Shown piece after piece: positions 13,784 through 26,232 of a DNA stretch of 64,000 nucleotides. The translations under genes and the position numbers were made by a program. Every line of letters begins with the position of its first letter. Position 1 is the first letter of the stretch. The stretch comes from Penium margaritaceum. Its lineage: Eukaryota; Streptophyta; Zygnematophyceae; Desmidiales; Peniaceae. The notes under the pieces were generated by a model. It was not told the DNA's origin, did not search any database, and worked only from the letters and a program-made list of their open reading frames with translations. The DNA is taken from assembly GCA_023375785.1 (NCBI GenBank), contig SZWC01003926.1:119081-183080 (forward strand). Reading direction: 5' to 3'.

Positions 13784-16340
13784 ATGAACAAAAGCCGAAG
13801 TTTGTACCCCGCGTTTCGCCAGCTCTCCTCCGCAGGGGGTAGGCGGTCTACGGCGAAGAGAGAGGATAAACCGCATAACACTGCCGGTGTCATGGCCACG
13901 CTGGAATCAGGTCGCCGGCTCGCCACTGCTGACGGCAACAGTCGCCCGATCTCACCGAGCACGAGGCGACTAGGACCCTTCCGCGGCGCGGGCGACGAAC
14001 CGATTTCCCGAAGCGCCAGGCATTCCTCACCAGCGGGGGCGGTGGCAAGCGGCCTGGGCTTTCCCAGGAACATGCCTGGCGGCTCACCCGAGACCGACGT
14101 CGTGACCATGCACGGCCGAGGCGCCATGCGATCTCACACGTCCAAGTGGGGCAGAATGGGCCGCTCAGATTCTTCCGCGCACTGCCCGATTGCCCCAACA
14201 GATTGGCGGGGCGCACCCGCAGCTGCTGGGTCTTCGGCCGCCTCGCCACGGTCGCCATCCACGCCCGGAAGCTTCATGGATCCTGCAGATGTGCGGCAGT
14301 CCGGTCTGTACAAAGACAAGTCAGAATTGCCCTCCACTATTCTTCATGGTGGGCACACCTTTGGGACCCCACCCCCCCCCNNNNNNNNNNNNNNNNNNNN
14401 NNNNNNNNNNNNNNNNNNNNNNNNNNNNNNNNNNNNNNNNNNNNNNNNNNNNNNNNNNNNNNNNNNNNNNNNNNNNNNNNNNNNNNNNNNNNNNNNNNNN
14501 NNNNNNNNNNNNNNNNNNNNNNNNNNNNNNNNNNNNNNNNNNNNNNNNNNNNNNNNNNNNNNNNNNNNNNNNNNNNNNNNNNNNNNNNNNNNNNNNNNNN
14601 NNNNNNNNNNNNNNNNNNNNNNNNNNNNNNNNNNNNNNNNNNNNNNNNNNNNNNNNNNNNNNNNNNNNNNNNNNNNNNNNNNNNNNNNNNNNNNNNNNNN
14701 NNNNNNNNNNNNNNNNNNNNNNNNNNNNNNNNNNNNNNNNNNNNNNNNNNNNNNNNNNNNNNNNNNNNNNNNNNNNNNNNNNNNNNNNNNNNNNNNNNNN
14801 NNNNNNNNNNNNNNNNNNNNNNNNNNNNNNNNNNNNNNNNNNNNNNNNNNNNGAGGGAGGGAGGGAGGGAGGGAGGGAGGGAGGGAGGGAGATAGATATT
14901 TTTCCATTACCAGCTGGCAGCACTTATGCCCGTGGCAAGGCCAAGAACCGCCTTCTTCTCCATGTGGAATGCTCCCCTCTCCCCCCACCCCCCTCAACGT
15001 CCTGCCTTCCCTCCTCCCCGCCTCCTTCTCCATCTTACCCATGCATTTCCCTTTTGTTTTTTTTCTTTTCTTTTTTCCGTAGAGGGTCTAAGCCCAAACT
15101 CTCAACCGCGACGCCGCTCACTCAACAGCGAAGTGGAGTACGACCAGCGCTCTAGCTCCCCCATGGCGCCCAAACTGCTGCAGCGGCAGCCGTCCCCTCA
15201 GCAGCAGAAGCAGCAACATCAGCAGCCACCTCAGGCACAGCGCTACCAGCAACGCTCAAATCTGAAGCCGCGTCGAACACAGAGTGTAGACACTGACGAC
15301 AAAACGCCGCTAAAAGCCACAACACTCCATCCGTATGAACCCGGACCCTCAGAACCGCCTGTGCTGTCTGTGGCGTCGGTGTCGCATCCTCTCCCCGTCC
15401 CCCCCCCTTCACCTTCAACTTCTTCCTCATCCTCATCATCCTTGTCCCTGTTCCTCCCCTATTCTTCTTCGTCTTACAACTCGCGGCCTACATCCACAGC
15501 AACTTCAGTCACACTCCCACCTGCACTCCCTCCTGCCCACAGCATCATCCTTACCAGCAGCTTTGTCCGGCAGGAAAGCTCAGGGCCCTCTGGCATCAGC
15601 GTCTTCCCTCCCCTTGTCCGCATCTGATGCCATGCTTCATGCCACCACTTCCGCGTCCCCACTAAATGACATGTCTGCATCTTCGTCGTCTCTTGGAGAG
15701 TATACGAATGAAGACGATGTTTCAAGCGCTGAGGTCACTAGCGAGAGCATCGAGTACTACAAGCAAAACTCCAAATGCATCAACTGGCAAGGTATGACCC
15801 CATCTCCCACGTCCCTTACCCCTGACCCGTCTCACCTGACCCCAGAACCTGTCTCACCTGACCCCAGAACCAGCCACAATTGGACCTTGGTCCTGTCTCG
15901 CTGCCCAAATTTACTCAAGATTTTGGAATTCTCCGCAAGGGCCCCTTCTAAGGTTCATTCTCTTGGCCAAAGATCCTCTCACGTGGATTTTACTGTTCTG
16001 TCCGTTTCTCATGCCTCTCTGCCCCACTCTTTCTCTATCCCGGCCCCACTCACCCATGCATGCAGATGTACACGAGCTCTGTGCCAGCATGGCCATTGCC
16101 GGTGTGCGCATCGAAGACATCTACATCCAGTGCCTCCCACATACCAACAAGTATGCCGATGGTGAGGACTTTCCAGCTAATGGAACGCAGCAAGGCTCTG
16201 CTTTGGCATCAGCAGCTGCCAGGAAGCTGCAACCCGAGGAGGTTCTGATGGCCATTAGGTTTCAGAACATGACTCTCATGCACTACCCTGGTGACCACAA
16301 CACAAAGCAGCAATTCCATGAGGTCTACATCAACCAGTAA
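13784..16340 (+). CDS. Paralogue A: unrecognised Q/P/S-rich three-exon protein, frame interrupted in exon 2
   Basis: I do not recognise the family. Exon 1 is about 13784-14348 (donor gtgggc), exon 2 is 15083-15791 (acceptor tccgtag, donor gtatga), and exon 3 is 16066-16340 (acceptor gcatgcag, stop TAA). Splice sites and phases were set by alignment with paralogue B at 60555-63276. Exon 1 carries DPADVRQSGLYKDKSELPST and exon 2 carries SLNSEVEYDQRSSSPMAPKL. Exon 2 then has a short Q-rich stretch and Ser-rich sequence, and ends in ESIEYYKQNSKCINWQ. Exon 3 encodes a 91-residue conserved tail ending HYPGDHNTKQQFHEVYINQ. Exon 2 is 709 nt here against 1338 nt in B, so it is shorter and its length is not a multiple of three. 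The frame changes between about 15525 and 15570, yet the protein on both sides still matches B. The cause could be a real frameshift (recent pseudogene), a sequence error or an unrecognised intron. The start codon is uncertain; other ATGs lie at 13673 and 13892. Confidence 0.55.
14381..14852. other. Assembly gap of 472 N in intron 1 of paralogue A
   Basis: A run of N lies inside the first intron of paralogue A, between a C-rich stretch and a GGGA array. The matching intron of paralogue B is 564 bp and has no gap. The true length is unknown, since low-complexity sequence on both sides probably caused the assembly to stop. Confidence 0.98.
14853..14892 (+). repeat. (GAGG)n microsatellite
   Basis: About nine units of gagg/ggga adjoin the N gap, so the array is probably longer. 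It lies in intron 1 of paralogue A. It can form G-quadruplex structure and explains why the assembly broke here. Confidence 0.9.
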
Positions 16341-16570
16341 ATCCAGAAAAATTGCCGTTTTTTGCAGTCCACTCGCTCCACGAGCTGCAGGTTTAGTGAG
16401 TGTCTGAATCAGGTCTCTTGAGCTGGCCCATGTTTACTACCCCGGGGGACCACGGCAACAAGTAGTGCTTCCTTGAGATTTACGTGAAATAGTGAGCTGG
16501 AGTCATGGTAATGGCTCGTACGTGGTTCTCATGCTTCTAAGCAGTGAGCCCATTCTGGAGATGTGGTGAC
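16341..16570 (+). other. 3' UTR of paralogue A, conserved with paralogue B, with a relic of the last exon
   Basis: Homology with paralogue B continues about 230 bp past the stop. Matching blocks include a CTGAATC segment, ACTACCCC and ATGGCTC followed by TGGTTC, aligned with the reverse complement of 60320-60554. Inside, 16428-16492 resembles the last coding stretch of exon 3: its translation contains YYPGDHGNK and then LEIYVK before a stop, against HYPGDHNTK and HEVYINQ in the gene. This looks like an old tandem duplicate of the end of exon 3, no longer coding. No clear polyadenylation signal was seen, although an A-rich AATAAA-containing stretch lies at about 16823-16842. Confidence 0.55.
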
Positions 16571-17008
16571 GTGTGACCCAAAAAGTTAAAAAATGTGACT
16601 TTGGTCGACCGTGGACAGTGTTTCTCACAGTGTACATAGAGTTGTGATCCTACTGACTTTTCTAGACAAATGTGCATATAACGACTAGTAGCCCAAGGGA
16701 ATGAGGGAGACCCTGTACAGCAAACTAGGTGATAGGGTACGTTGTGAGGAACACATCGCGACAGACGGTTCTTGAAACGATGGAGGAAAAGTAAGAATAT
16801 GCTTGAAAGAGTTGGAAGTTAAGAATAAAAATAAAAATAAAAAACCAGCGAACACAAGTGTGGGGATATACCTTTGCCCACAAGCGCAAGTAGAAACCTA
16901 ACACTTGTACAGGCTGCTCTGAATGATAAATGGAAAGAAGCACTAGGTGCAAAAATTGAAACTCGACGTAACTGGGTCATGAAGAAGCAATGATAACTCT
17001 GTGAATCA
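16571..17008. other. Spacer between paralogue A and the first copia fossil
   Basis: This is a unique-looking mixed sequence with no open frame of note. It contains an (AATAAA)-like A-rich run around 16823-16842 that could serve as a polyadenylation region for the upstream gene. Nothing else was recognised. Confidence 0.5.
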
Positions 17009-17569
17009 TGCATCCTAGTGTGGGAGAGAGAGTGTGGAACAGTATGGGCAGAATGCCAAGAGTGGCTGAGCACCATGAATGGGGTCCCACACACACACGT
17101 AGGTTAGAGTGACAGAATAGCGAGTAACGAGTGACAGAGCTGTTCGCGAGCAGGGGTGGAGGTGACGAGCGGGCGAGCAGCGAGCTCATCCACGCTCGCA
17201 CCTCTAGGCACAATGAGGCACCAAGCTGGAGCCTGCTGACCGGCTGAGCCTGCAGGCCTGCAGGAAAACTGAAACGTGCTAGTACAACCTGAATGGGACA
17301 ACCCAGGTGCTATCCCCCCCCCCCCCCCAAATAGTAGCACTAGGAAACCTAGTGTCCATGATAAGTCAAACAACATTTGTCTGTGGCAACATTTCCGCTG
17401 TGTCCCTACACAAGGATGTCACTGGCTCATCTCCTCGGAAACGTCCCATGTGTCACCACAAAGTATGCTGTGGAGCCGGCGCCAGTGTTGCTCCAGCATC
17501 AATCACCTGCATTAGTGAGTGTGCAGCGAGGCCAGAGGTCACGACGCCTCTGTGGCACACAAACCAACA
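17009..17569 (-). repeat. 3' LTR of copia fossil 1
   Basis: It pairs with 25671-26232. On the + strand both copies start TG and then share CTAGTGTGGGAGAGAGAG, and both end AACA. A purine-rich tract flanks its inner side, which identifies it as the 3' LTR of a - strand element. Confidence 0.9.
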
Positions 17570-17646
17570 CTCCCCCATGACCTGCAGTCGACGCACAAAA
17601 GCACAAAGTCACACGCACCACAAGTGTCGCAACATGTGACGTACGA

Positions 17647-17648
<2 letters not shown>

Positions 17649-17733
<85 letters not shown>
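17649..17733. repeat. (CA)n microsatellite, about 42 units
   Basis: A near-perfect dinucleotide array lies inside copia fossil 1, between the 3' end of pol and the 3' LTR. Frames across it (Thr-His or Cys-Val runs) are artefacts of the repeat. Confidence 0.97.
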
Positions 17734-17735
<2 letters not shown>

Positions 17736-17858
17736 AGGCGGCCATTCATCTAGGGTTACCATGCAGACGCAAAAGTCCAACAGCATGCACGTTTTCCTTG
17801 AAGACGTTACTGCTGAGTGCATTCATAAAAAAACGGCTCTCTGCTTTCGTGTGTTGAC

Positions 17859-17861
<3 letters not shown>

Positions 17862-17897
<36 letters not shown>
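17862..17897. repeat. (TA)n microsatellite
   Basis: About 18 TA units lie in an AT-richer stretch, 17.84-18.0 kb, inside copia fossil 1. Confidence 0.95.
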
Positions 17898-17899
<2 letters not shown>

Positions 17900-20800
17900 A
17901 TGTTGAGAATCACTTTTTGCGTAAGCGCGTTACATGGTCAATTATACTCAATACTTAATTTGGCTGAACGCAACACCTCATAAAAAAACCTTTAAAAATG
18001 AGGTTACTACAATAACTGTTGTAGTCATGTAACCAACTAAATCTCTTTTGGTTCTTCAAGTTGGGAGTAACGATTTGAACGCAGTTTAAGAAACTTCTTG
18101 TGCGCATGTAGCAATCATATTGATGTTATCATTGACCAGAATACCTCATTTTGTGACTAAATTAAAAAAATAGTAAAAAACAGCTAACAACTTCACCAAG
18201 CTCCTACTAATGTCGCACGTGCATACACAGCCATTGATGGTGACCCCCTTACTTATGTTAATGCGCATGCAGTTCCCTAGGATGGACGACGACGAGTCGG
18301 CAACTAAAGGATGGAACGCAGCTTGCAGGAAAGACGCATGAGTAGGACGTGTATGAAGCACAGATAAAGTACCAATCTATGGAATACTTGTTCAATGTCT
18401 GGTTTCATCATGGAGACATGTTGAGATTTGGTGTCATGAAGACCTTGCCTGTGTTGCCTGGAATCACAGTATGTAGGAATATTCAACATAAGTGATTCTC
18501 AACATTGATGTGCTTCATGTGTGTGTGATGCACGACATCATGTTTGGCAATTGCTTTGGTGCTTTGGTTGTCACAACGCAACGTGATGGAATGGATGAGA
18601 ACACACAGTTGCTGAAACAAGCGACACATCCACACACTCACGCTTGCCTACGCCTAGAGCAACACACTCAGATTCACTGGAGCTATGTGCCATAGAACCC
18701 TGTTTGACACTCTTCCACGACACATCGGTCCCACCGACAAGGAAGATGTAGCATGTACGGCTGCAAGCATCTGTGCCATTGGGCACAGCCGTTGTCTATG
18801 TAACCATCTACTACAAGTGACAGCTGTGCCCAATAACACACACCGGTCCGGGCAGTGGAGAGAGAATACCTGAAAACACGTAGTGTAGCCTCCAGGTGTC
18901 GTGCCCTCAGACACTGTGATAACTGTGCCAAGAAAATTCACAGAGAAAGCAACATCTGCCCTAGTCGTTGTCGCCAGGTACATAAGTGACCCGATGACAC
19001 GAAGGTAGTCCACCACATCAATTGCCTCCCCCAGCTTAGACACATCCAGTGACTTCAACAACCTTTGCCCAGCTGGGGTCATAGGTGTCGAAGCTGTGGG
19101 GATGGAATCAAGCAGGGAGGAAAAGCGCTCCCCAGACTACAGACGTACGCAGCCTGGTATACATGAAGAGTGCGACAAGAGCGGTCGCGCTCAAGCTCCA
19201 TGCCCAAGAAGACTCGAGCAGGCCCAAGGTCTTTCGTCTTGTACGTGGACTGTAAGAGCATTTTCACTGACTTGACAACGTCCGGGCTGGGCGATGCTAT
19301 CAGCAAGGCGTCCACAGAGAACAATACATCCATGAACGGAACAAATGGTGGGGTGGCAAAAAGTGAAGGATCCACCATATTGCGTCGGTAGCCTCCTTTC
19401 TCAAGGATGGATGTGATCTCTTGGTTCCAACACGGAGGGAACTATCAGGCCATAGAGGTCCTTCCGTAGTCGCCAGACTCGGTCAGTGCCATCAGAAAAG
19501 TCAGGAGGCTCAAACATGTAGATCTCCTGATCCAGCTGTCCGTGCAAGAACGCGGTTTTCACGTCCATCTAATCTAATTCCCAGTCATGGTGAGCTACGA
19601 GACTCAGTAGTGCTCTTGCTGTAGTGTATCGTTTGATAGTTATAAACGTTTCATCGAAATCAATGGTTGGGACCTAAGAGAACCCCTTTGCCGTGAGTCT
19701 TGCCTTGTACTTGTCGAGTGCGCCGTTGGGCTTGTACTTTTGTCAGAAGACCTAGTGAGAGTTGATGGCCTTGCAACCCGGCGGCAGATCGACCAACTCG
19801 TAGACAACATGGTCATCAAGGGCGTTCACCTGATCACACATGGCGGCCTCCCACTGCTAGGCGTCACTGGTTGCGCGTGCTTGGCGCACCGTGGTCAGCT
19901 TAGGCAGTATGTCCGTGGTGTCTGACGTGGCGTGACACTCTGCAACGCTACTTGAGATAGCGACCTCCAAGGCGCGTGCATGTTTTGAGGCCAGATGCAC
20001 ATAGCCAAGAGCAGAACTGCGATGGAAAACCTCTGTGGCCAAGCCCAGTGCGTCCATGCCACTAGGGAGGACAGGAGACTGTGAAGTCTGAGACTACGGA
20101 GGGCGTGCAGAGGCCGTGGAGGTGCCAGGGCATTGAGGGATCGCACGAAGGCGCCCACCTTGGATGATAGGGGAGATAGGAGCAGGACCAGTGATGGCCG
20201 GCTGAGGTGGATCAGCCACACGAAAAGGGGAAGAGACAGATGAGGTTGCCACAGAAGGTGTGACCGGAGTAGATGGAGCAGCGGGTGAGGGGATCGCGGT
20301 AGACTGGACAGAGTTTGTGATTGGATAGGATGGGGCAAAATGAAGAGCTGTTGGAGGAGGTGGGAAAATTGGGCGCATGACCGGACGACGATGACTGTAA
20401 CGAGGGTGAGAGCAACGTGACAGCAGCAGAGACTGTAGGGGTGGCAGGACCAACTGCCCTCCCTAGCCGAGAGAGGGGTAGAAGGGAGGAGGCAGGGGAA
20501 AGATAACTGAGACCACAAAGGAAGATAAACAGAAGGAAAAGGCATGACGGGACTTGATGATGCCCTGAAAAACTGGATCCCCGAGTGCCAGGCCATAGAC
20601 TGCACAAACACACCAAGAAACAGACACAGGCGGCCACAAGGAGACAGCTTCCCGTCACACCGATCCTCAAGAAGCCAGACGGAAGCAACACTACCCCAGA
20701 CCCAAGCTAGGCGAACATCATCACGATGGCTGTACCAGCACTCAAAAGGCGTGACAGTGTGGGGAAGAGGACCGTGGAGGGCGCGGTTAGGGACCCATGG

Positions 20801-23800
20801 CATGTATCTGATTACCTTGCAAAGAGCACGGGCAGGCTGGATTCTGACAGAAGGGTGTGGACGGCATCAGCAAGCGTCTAATTCCAGCATTCGGAGTTAC
20901 CATTTTGATGGGGTGTGTATGGGGCGGAGGTCTCCAGACACACCCCGCGAGACTCAAGGAGGCGGGCGGTGGGACCAAGGAACGCACCACCACGGTCGCT
21001 AAAAAAGACACACAACGCCCGCGGACAGGCACGTTCAACCTAAACAAGCCAGGACGCGATGACTGAACAAACGACGCTCTCTTGACAAAGGACAGAAGCG
21101 CAGCAAAAGCGGGAGAAATTGTCGGTAAGGCACTAGACATAGCGACCAACGTCACCCAGGAGGTCACGGGACAAAGGACCCATAATATTTGCATGGACAC
21201 GATCAAGAGGGTGGAAATACTGAGAGTCAGAGGGAGAGAAAGGTGAGCGATGCATCTTCCCTTGTGCACAGTCAAGACAGTCAGCACGACAATGGAAAAG
21301 GAAGGTAGAGGGAGAGAGACCAAAAGGAGGCTGAAGAAGAAGCATGCTGTGCATAGAATCAGTGGGGACATGACCAAGGTGGTAGTGCAAGAGACTGAAA
21401 AGGTCAGGGAAGAGAGAGGGGGCAACGTGAGCGAGGGCTGTGTCCATCGCGAGGATGGAGGGGGTATGTGACGGAACACGATGGAGCTTGCCATACTTTA
21501 CACCACGTAAGACAGCATGGCAAGAGGGATGCACGAAAACAGTGCCAACACCATGACTGGGAGTGAAGTCCATACCTTGGTCATCGAGGGATGGCACAGA
21601 CAACAGGCTGAGCTCAAGCGAAGGCACGTACAGAATGTCAGACAAGTATAGAGCACCATTGGGACCAACAAAACAGATGATTCCAACACCCCAAACGGGG
21701 AACAACTGGCTAGACCCGGTACAAACGGAGCACAAAGGACCAATGAAGCCCAAAGAAACAAACAAAGAACAGACAGACGCCATGTGCTGGGTGGTCCCGG
21801 AATCGAGGACCCAAAAGCCACTGGAGATATGCACAGAGGGAAGAACACCAGAGATCGCAACAGCAACAACGGAGGACACAGATGAGACGAGCGGCGTAGA
21901 GTAGGAGAGACAACCAGGAAGGAAGACAGACTGTCATTGCTCAATCTACAGGAAGGACACACACAAGGAGCAAAGAATGTGACCGATGAGGTTCCCACGA
22001 AGGACACTGTTAGTATGACAGACGGAACCTCTGGCCAGTGGTGCAACACTGTCACCGCCCTGATCGTGAAGACGAAGAAGGTGAAGGAGGCACTGCTCAA
22101 GCTAGCAATCCCAATTACCACGGTCACTATTAGTAGATGCTTGTGGGGCTGGAGTAGATGTGCCGGATGAAGGGGGAAACCAAGGCGGCGTGATGTAGGC
22201 GGAGGATGGGGGACCAGCACATGTGGATGCATCCCACGGAGGAGGCCAACCCCAGGGGTAGGAGCCAGGCAGTGGAAATGAGTTCACACCAACGGTAAAG
22301 TGGGCCTAGGAAGAAGGGTGCGAAGGGGCCTGGTGATGGAGGTTGAAGACGCAGAGGAGGAGCTAGAGATGTGAGCCCAATGAGCGTGCATCGTCCGAGA
22401 AAGACAAAGATTGTGTGGAGGGGCAGGGCAGGTATGGGCAGAATCCTCAGAGGAGCCGCAGCTCCAACACACAATGGCGCCGGGAACACGGGATGAAGTA
22501 ACATCGTCCTTCTCCTTGCCCTTGCCTTCGTCCTTACCCTTGCATTTCCTACGGCCCTGGGAGGCAAGGTCGAAGGCTGTATAGGATGAGGGAGAAGAGG
22601 AACAGGAGGAGGAAGGAGTAGATGAAGAGGCGGGTGGTGTAGCAGTGGTGAGTTCAGCAACAACCGTGACAACAAAGCGGTGGAGGCGCTTGTTCTGAAG
22701 GCTATTCCACCAAGGAGCAAGGCACTCTGAGGTGAAGTCCCAGAGAGCCCCTACCCCAGGTGGAGATTTTGGTGGAACTGGCTGTAAGGTGCAGTTACTG
22801 GTCCGCTTTGATGTCCTGAAGAAGGTCAAGCAGCTCCAGGATGAGGCCATTGACCATGGTGAGGACGACATAGTGCTGGCTAGGTGCGGCATTGCCAAGC
22901 TTGCGAAGGAGATTCAGACCACGAGCCCAGTAGGGATCAGCGGTCTCGTGAATACGCACGAGGAGCGTATTGAATGGGACTGTAAGCGCTCTTCGAGCAG
23001 CTTGGCCAATGACAGTGGTGTGATGACGCAACATCGCATGTGCGTCAACAGGGTCAGCCAGGCTCAAGATAGCAGGGTCAGTATTGAACATGCCAACATC
23101 ATCAATCAGTGGCTCAGGCATGGCAGTGATGAGGGCGCAAAAAATGCAGGAAGACTCAGCAACAAGAGGTGTGAAGGGAGGAAAAACTGGGGATTAGTGC
23201 TCCCACAGCTGCTCCCCCTGAGCCCAAGCGGTGAAGCGCACTTCCTAGGAAAAGGAGAGCCTAGAAGAAAATGAAGGCGGCTAAGAGAATAAGTCATGTT
23301 GGCGCGGCGTAGGAAGAGGGGTAGCTGTATCGGGGATACCAGTCTGTGCAGTGGCAGAAGTGCTGGAGGTGTAGGGAGTGCCAACGGCAGGGTTGGTATT
23401 GACTCTAGCAGGTGGGACAACACACGTAGCAGGGAGGCGACGCAAGTCCACATCAACGACTTCACCAGCAAAGGCAACACAATTGTCCTTCGCCAGCATA
23501 AGGCGGTCTTTAGCTTCCTGCTGAGCCTCGCGAGCGAGGGCCAGCTAGCGTTGAAGAGCTGCAATGACTCACTCGTCGTCAACAAGCATGGTGACGATAT
23601 GAGGTCCCTGCCGTATAGATTTTGACAGAGTTTCCCCAGCCCCAGTGAGCGTGGGAAAAATGGGGATGACAGGAAAAGTTGCTGGATGCTGCAGGACAGC
23701 CCATCCCAAGCCAGACAGGACAAGAAACCGCAGAGAGAACAAGGAAAAACTGCAAGCAAAGACAGCATGGAGGAGAGAAAGTCGTGCGGTGACAGGAAGG

Positions 23801-23949
23801 GACAGGTTGCATAGAAGGGCAAGGAGAGGAGGAATTATAGCAGGGGAGACAGAAGAAAGGTTTGAGACAGTGGAGGCAACTGGCACAACTAGAGCAAGTG
23901 CTCCAGTGGCAAAGGAGGCACCTGAGGTGGTGAAGACAGCTGCAACAGA

Positions 23950-25400
23950 GATTATAACCGTGACAAAGCTTGAGGCGGTAGATGGAGAAGATGCTGCTGT
24001 GATGACAGCGGCTGACATAGAAATGTAAATGGATGTTGCGGCTGCTGTTGTAGTAGATGTAGCCGAGGCCGTCACCGATGCAATGGCGGATTCTGGTACA
24101 GAGATCTGAGTCCCTATGTCAGCGGCGGTTGGACCAATGGGGCCAACGACAGCCACAGCCTTCATGTACACCTCAGCCGTACGCCCTGCTGTCGTTGAGG
24201 TATGTGCATGCAAAGCTCTAGCGGCTGTGGGAAATGTAGCTATGGCTGCTGCAGCTGCATCTATGATGGCCGAGGTCTTCCTGGTGAGGGCACTCATAAG
24301 GCTAACAACGTCCTGTGTGAACGCAACATACAGTTCTGGGGCATCCTGTTGTTACAGATCCCCTCCAGGAGAAAGCAATGGGGAGACGCTTATGGGATGG
24401 TGATGAGCAGTCCACATCGTTGGTGTTGTAGTAGAATCAGACGTATGGTCGCTTCTCATGCCTCAGTAGCATCACGAGTGGGGATGAGGTGATCCCCTTC
24501 TCGTAGTACCCACGAGGAGGAAGTGCGCTGGGCATGTCACGTAGAGCCAGCATGTTAGGTATCGTACTACCAAAGCGGTGCAACCAGTAGAATGTGGCTG
24601 TCACTACAGCGGCTCAATTGCTACTGCTGCAGATGTTGCTACCGTTGCTATTGTTATTGCTACTAGTGCTACTGCCGATGCTACTGCTATTGTTGCTGTT
24701 GGTGCAGCTGCCAATATTGCTGCTACTGCTCCTACGGGTATGCAATGCGCGACTACAGCAGCTGCGGCCACTTTGGCAGATTTGACTGTGACTGCAGTCA
24801 CTTACGTTGCTGGTGCGCTAGTTGCTACCATTGCCATGGCTGCTGTAGACGAAGTTGTTGTTTTTGCGGCATGTGCCGATGGCACAACTGCCAATGTAGC
24901 AGCTATGGCTAAATTAGTAGTCACTTCTTCGTCTGTTGCTATGACTACAACTACTACCGCAGCTGTTGTTGCTGTAGCTACTCCGAGTGATCCTAGTGTA
25001 GCTGTAGTAGCTCCATGGGATGTGGTGGCTGCGGCTGCTACGGCTGCTACAGCCGCCCAGACGCTCAGATGCGATTGTGAAGATGTGGCTACTACAACTG
25101 CTACGGCTGCTGCTGGCACTCAGATGCACCAGAAACTACACTAGATCCTGCGGCCGTTGCTTCTGAGACAGCGGCAGCTCCAATAGTTATGGTAGTTGCA
25201 GCTGCCGACGCCTTGGCCTGAGTGCAGCTGCCGCTGTCACAATCGTAGCTCCTGGGGCTGCTGCTGGAGTTACAAGAGGAAATGTTATGACTATAGCTGC
25301 TTGGAGTATCCCTGCACTTAAGCCTGGGAATGCCATGGCAGCTGCGGAGACTACAGCTGCTATGGTTGTGCAAGGTGCCACTGTTGTGGGTGTATGTGAC
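23950..25400. repeat. Degenerate GCT/ACT trinucleotide-rich tract in the leader of copia fossil 1
   Basis: For about 1.4 kb the sequence is dominated by imperfect GCT, ACT, GTT and their complements, so open frames appear on both strands as Ala/Thr/Val-rich products. It lies between the primer site and the recognisable gag region. The composition fits slow decay of an expanded trinucleotide array better than coding constraint. A comparable CAG-rich tract occupies the same place in copia fossil 7. Confidence 0.7.
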
Positions 25401-25670
25401 GTGCGGATATAAGAAGTCCCACGGACAAGGGAGAAAACCTTGCCCGTCGGTTTCCCCACATGGTTGCTTCTGTTTTCCATGAAAAGAGAAAAATGGTGGT
25501 CAGCAGGGTGGAGTGGAGTAGGATGCTCCTCCCTATGTGTGTCTGTGGCTGCAAGACGGTAGAAAAAGAGGCGGAAGCGGCAGCGGCAACGAAAAATAGT
25601 CACGCGCCGACAAGATCTCGCGCTCTGTCTCACGTGCAATTCATTCTTTCACCACACGCTCTAATATCAG

Positions 25671-26232
25671 TGTATTCTAGTGTGGGAGAGAGAGTGTGGA
25701 ATAGTATGGGCAGAATGCAAAGAGTGGTTGAGCACCATGTTTGGGGTTCCATGCACACACGTATGTTAAAGTGACAGAATAGCGAGTAACGAGTGACAGA
25801 GCTCTTTGCGAGCAGGGGTGGAGGTGACGAGCGAGCAAGCAGCAAGCTCATCCTCTCTTGCATCTCTTGGCACAGCAAGGCACCAAACTGGAATCTGCTG
25901 GCCGGATAAACCTGCAGGCCGGCAGCAAAACTGAAACCTGCCAGTCCAACCTGCAAGGGACAACCCCGGTGATACCCTCCCCCCAAACAGTAGCACTAGG
26001 AAACCTAGTGTCCATGATAAGTCAAACAATATTTTTTTGGCAGCATTTCCACTGTGGGCCTCCACAAGGATGTCTCTGGCTCATCTCCTTGTGCACGTCC
26101 AACATGTCACCACAAAGTATGCTATGGAGCCAGCGCCAGTGTTGCTCCAGCATCAATCACGTGTATTAGTAAGGTGAGTGTGCAACGAGGCCAGAGGTCA
26201 CGACGTGTCTATGGTACAGAAAACAACAAACA
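25671..26232 (-). repeat. 5' LTR of copia fossil 1
   Basis: It pairs with 17009-17569, with almost the same length and clearly matching sequence throughout. Its inner edge is followed, after one base, by the primer-binding site at 25658-25669, which identifies it as the 5' LTR. Confidence 0.9.

Larger units (their letters stand above)
17009..26232 (-). mobile_element. Copia fossil 1 (two LTRs, gag-pol, broken)
   Basis: This is a Ty1/copia element read on the - strand. The 5' LTR (25671-26232) and 3' LTR (17009-17569) are 562 and 561 bp. A tRNA-iMet type primer site lies at 25658-25669 (TGATATTAGAGC on the - strand, close to TGGTATCAGAGC), and a polypurine tract (ATGGGGGAG) adjoins the 3' LTR at 17570-17580. 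Internal parts in copia order are: gag region (about 23.8-22.2 kb), protease (LDSGTTQHM near 21.8 kb), GAG-pre-integrase and integrase (21.6-20.0 kb), reverse transcriptase (20.0-19.1 kb) and RNase H (19.1-18.6 kb). Many breaks are scattered through all frames. By eye the LTRs differ at roughly 45-50 of the first 310 aligned bases, which makes it one of the older elements here, probably several million years. No convincing target-site duplication was found. Confidence 0.85.

Noticed and set aside
17499-17857. Thr-His and Cys-Val repeat frames on both strands
   Set aside because: They are produced by the CA microsatellite.
24578-25144. A 188-codon Ala/Thr/Val-rich frame on the + strand
   Set aside because: It lies antisense in the trinucleotide-rich leader of copia fossil 1. 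Frames on both strands are open because of the repeat composition, with no motif.
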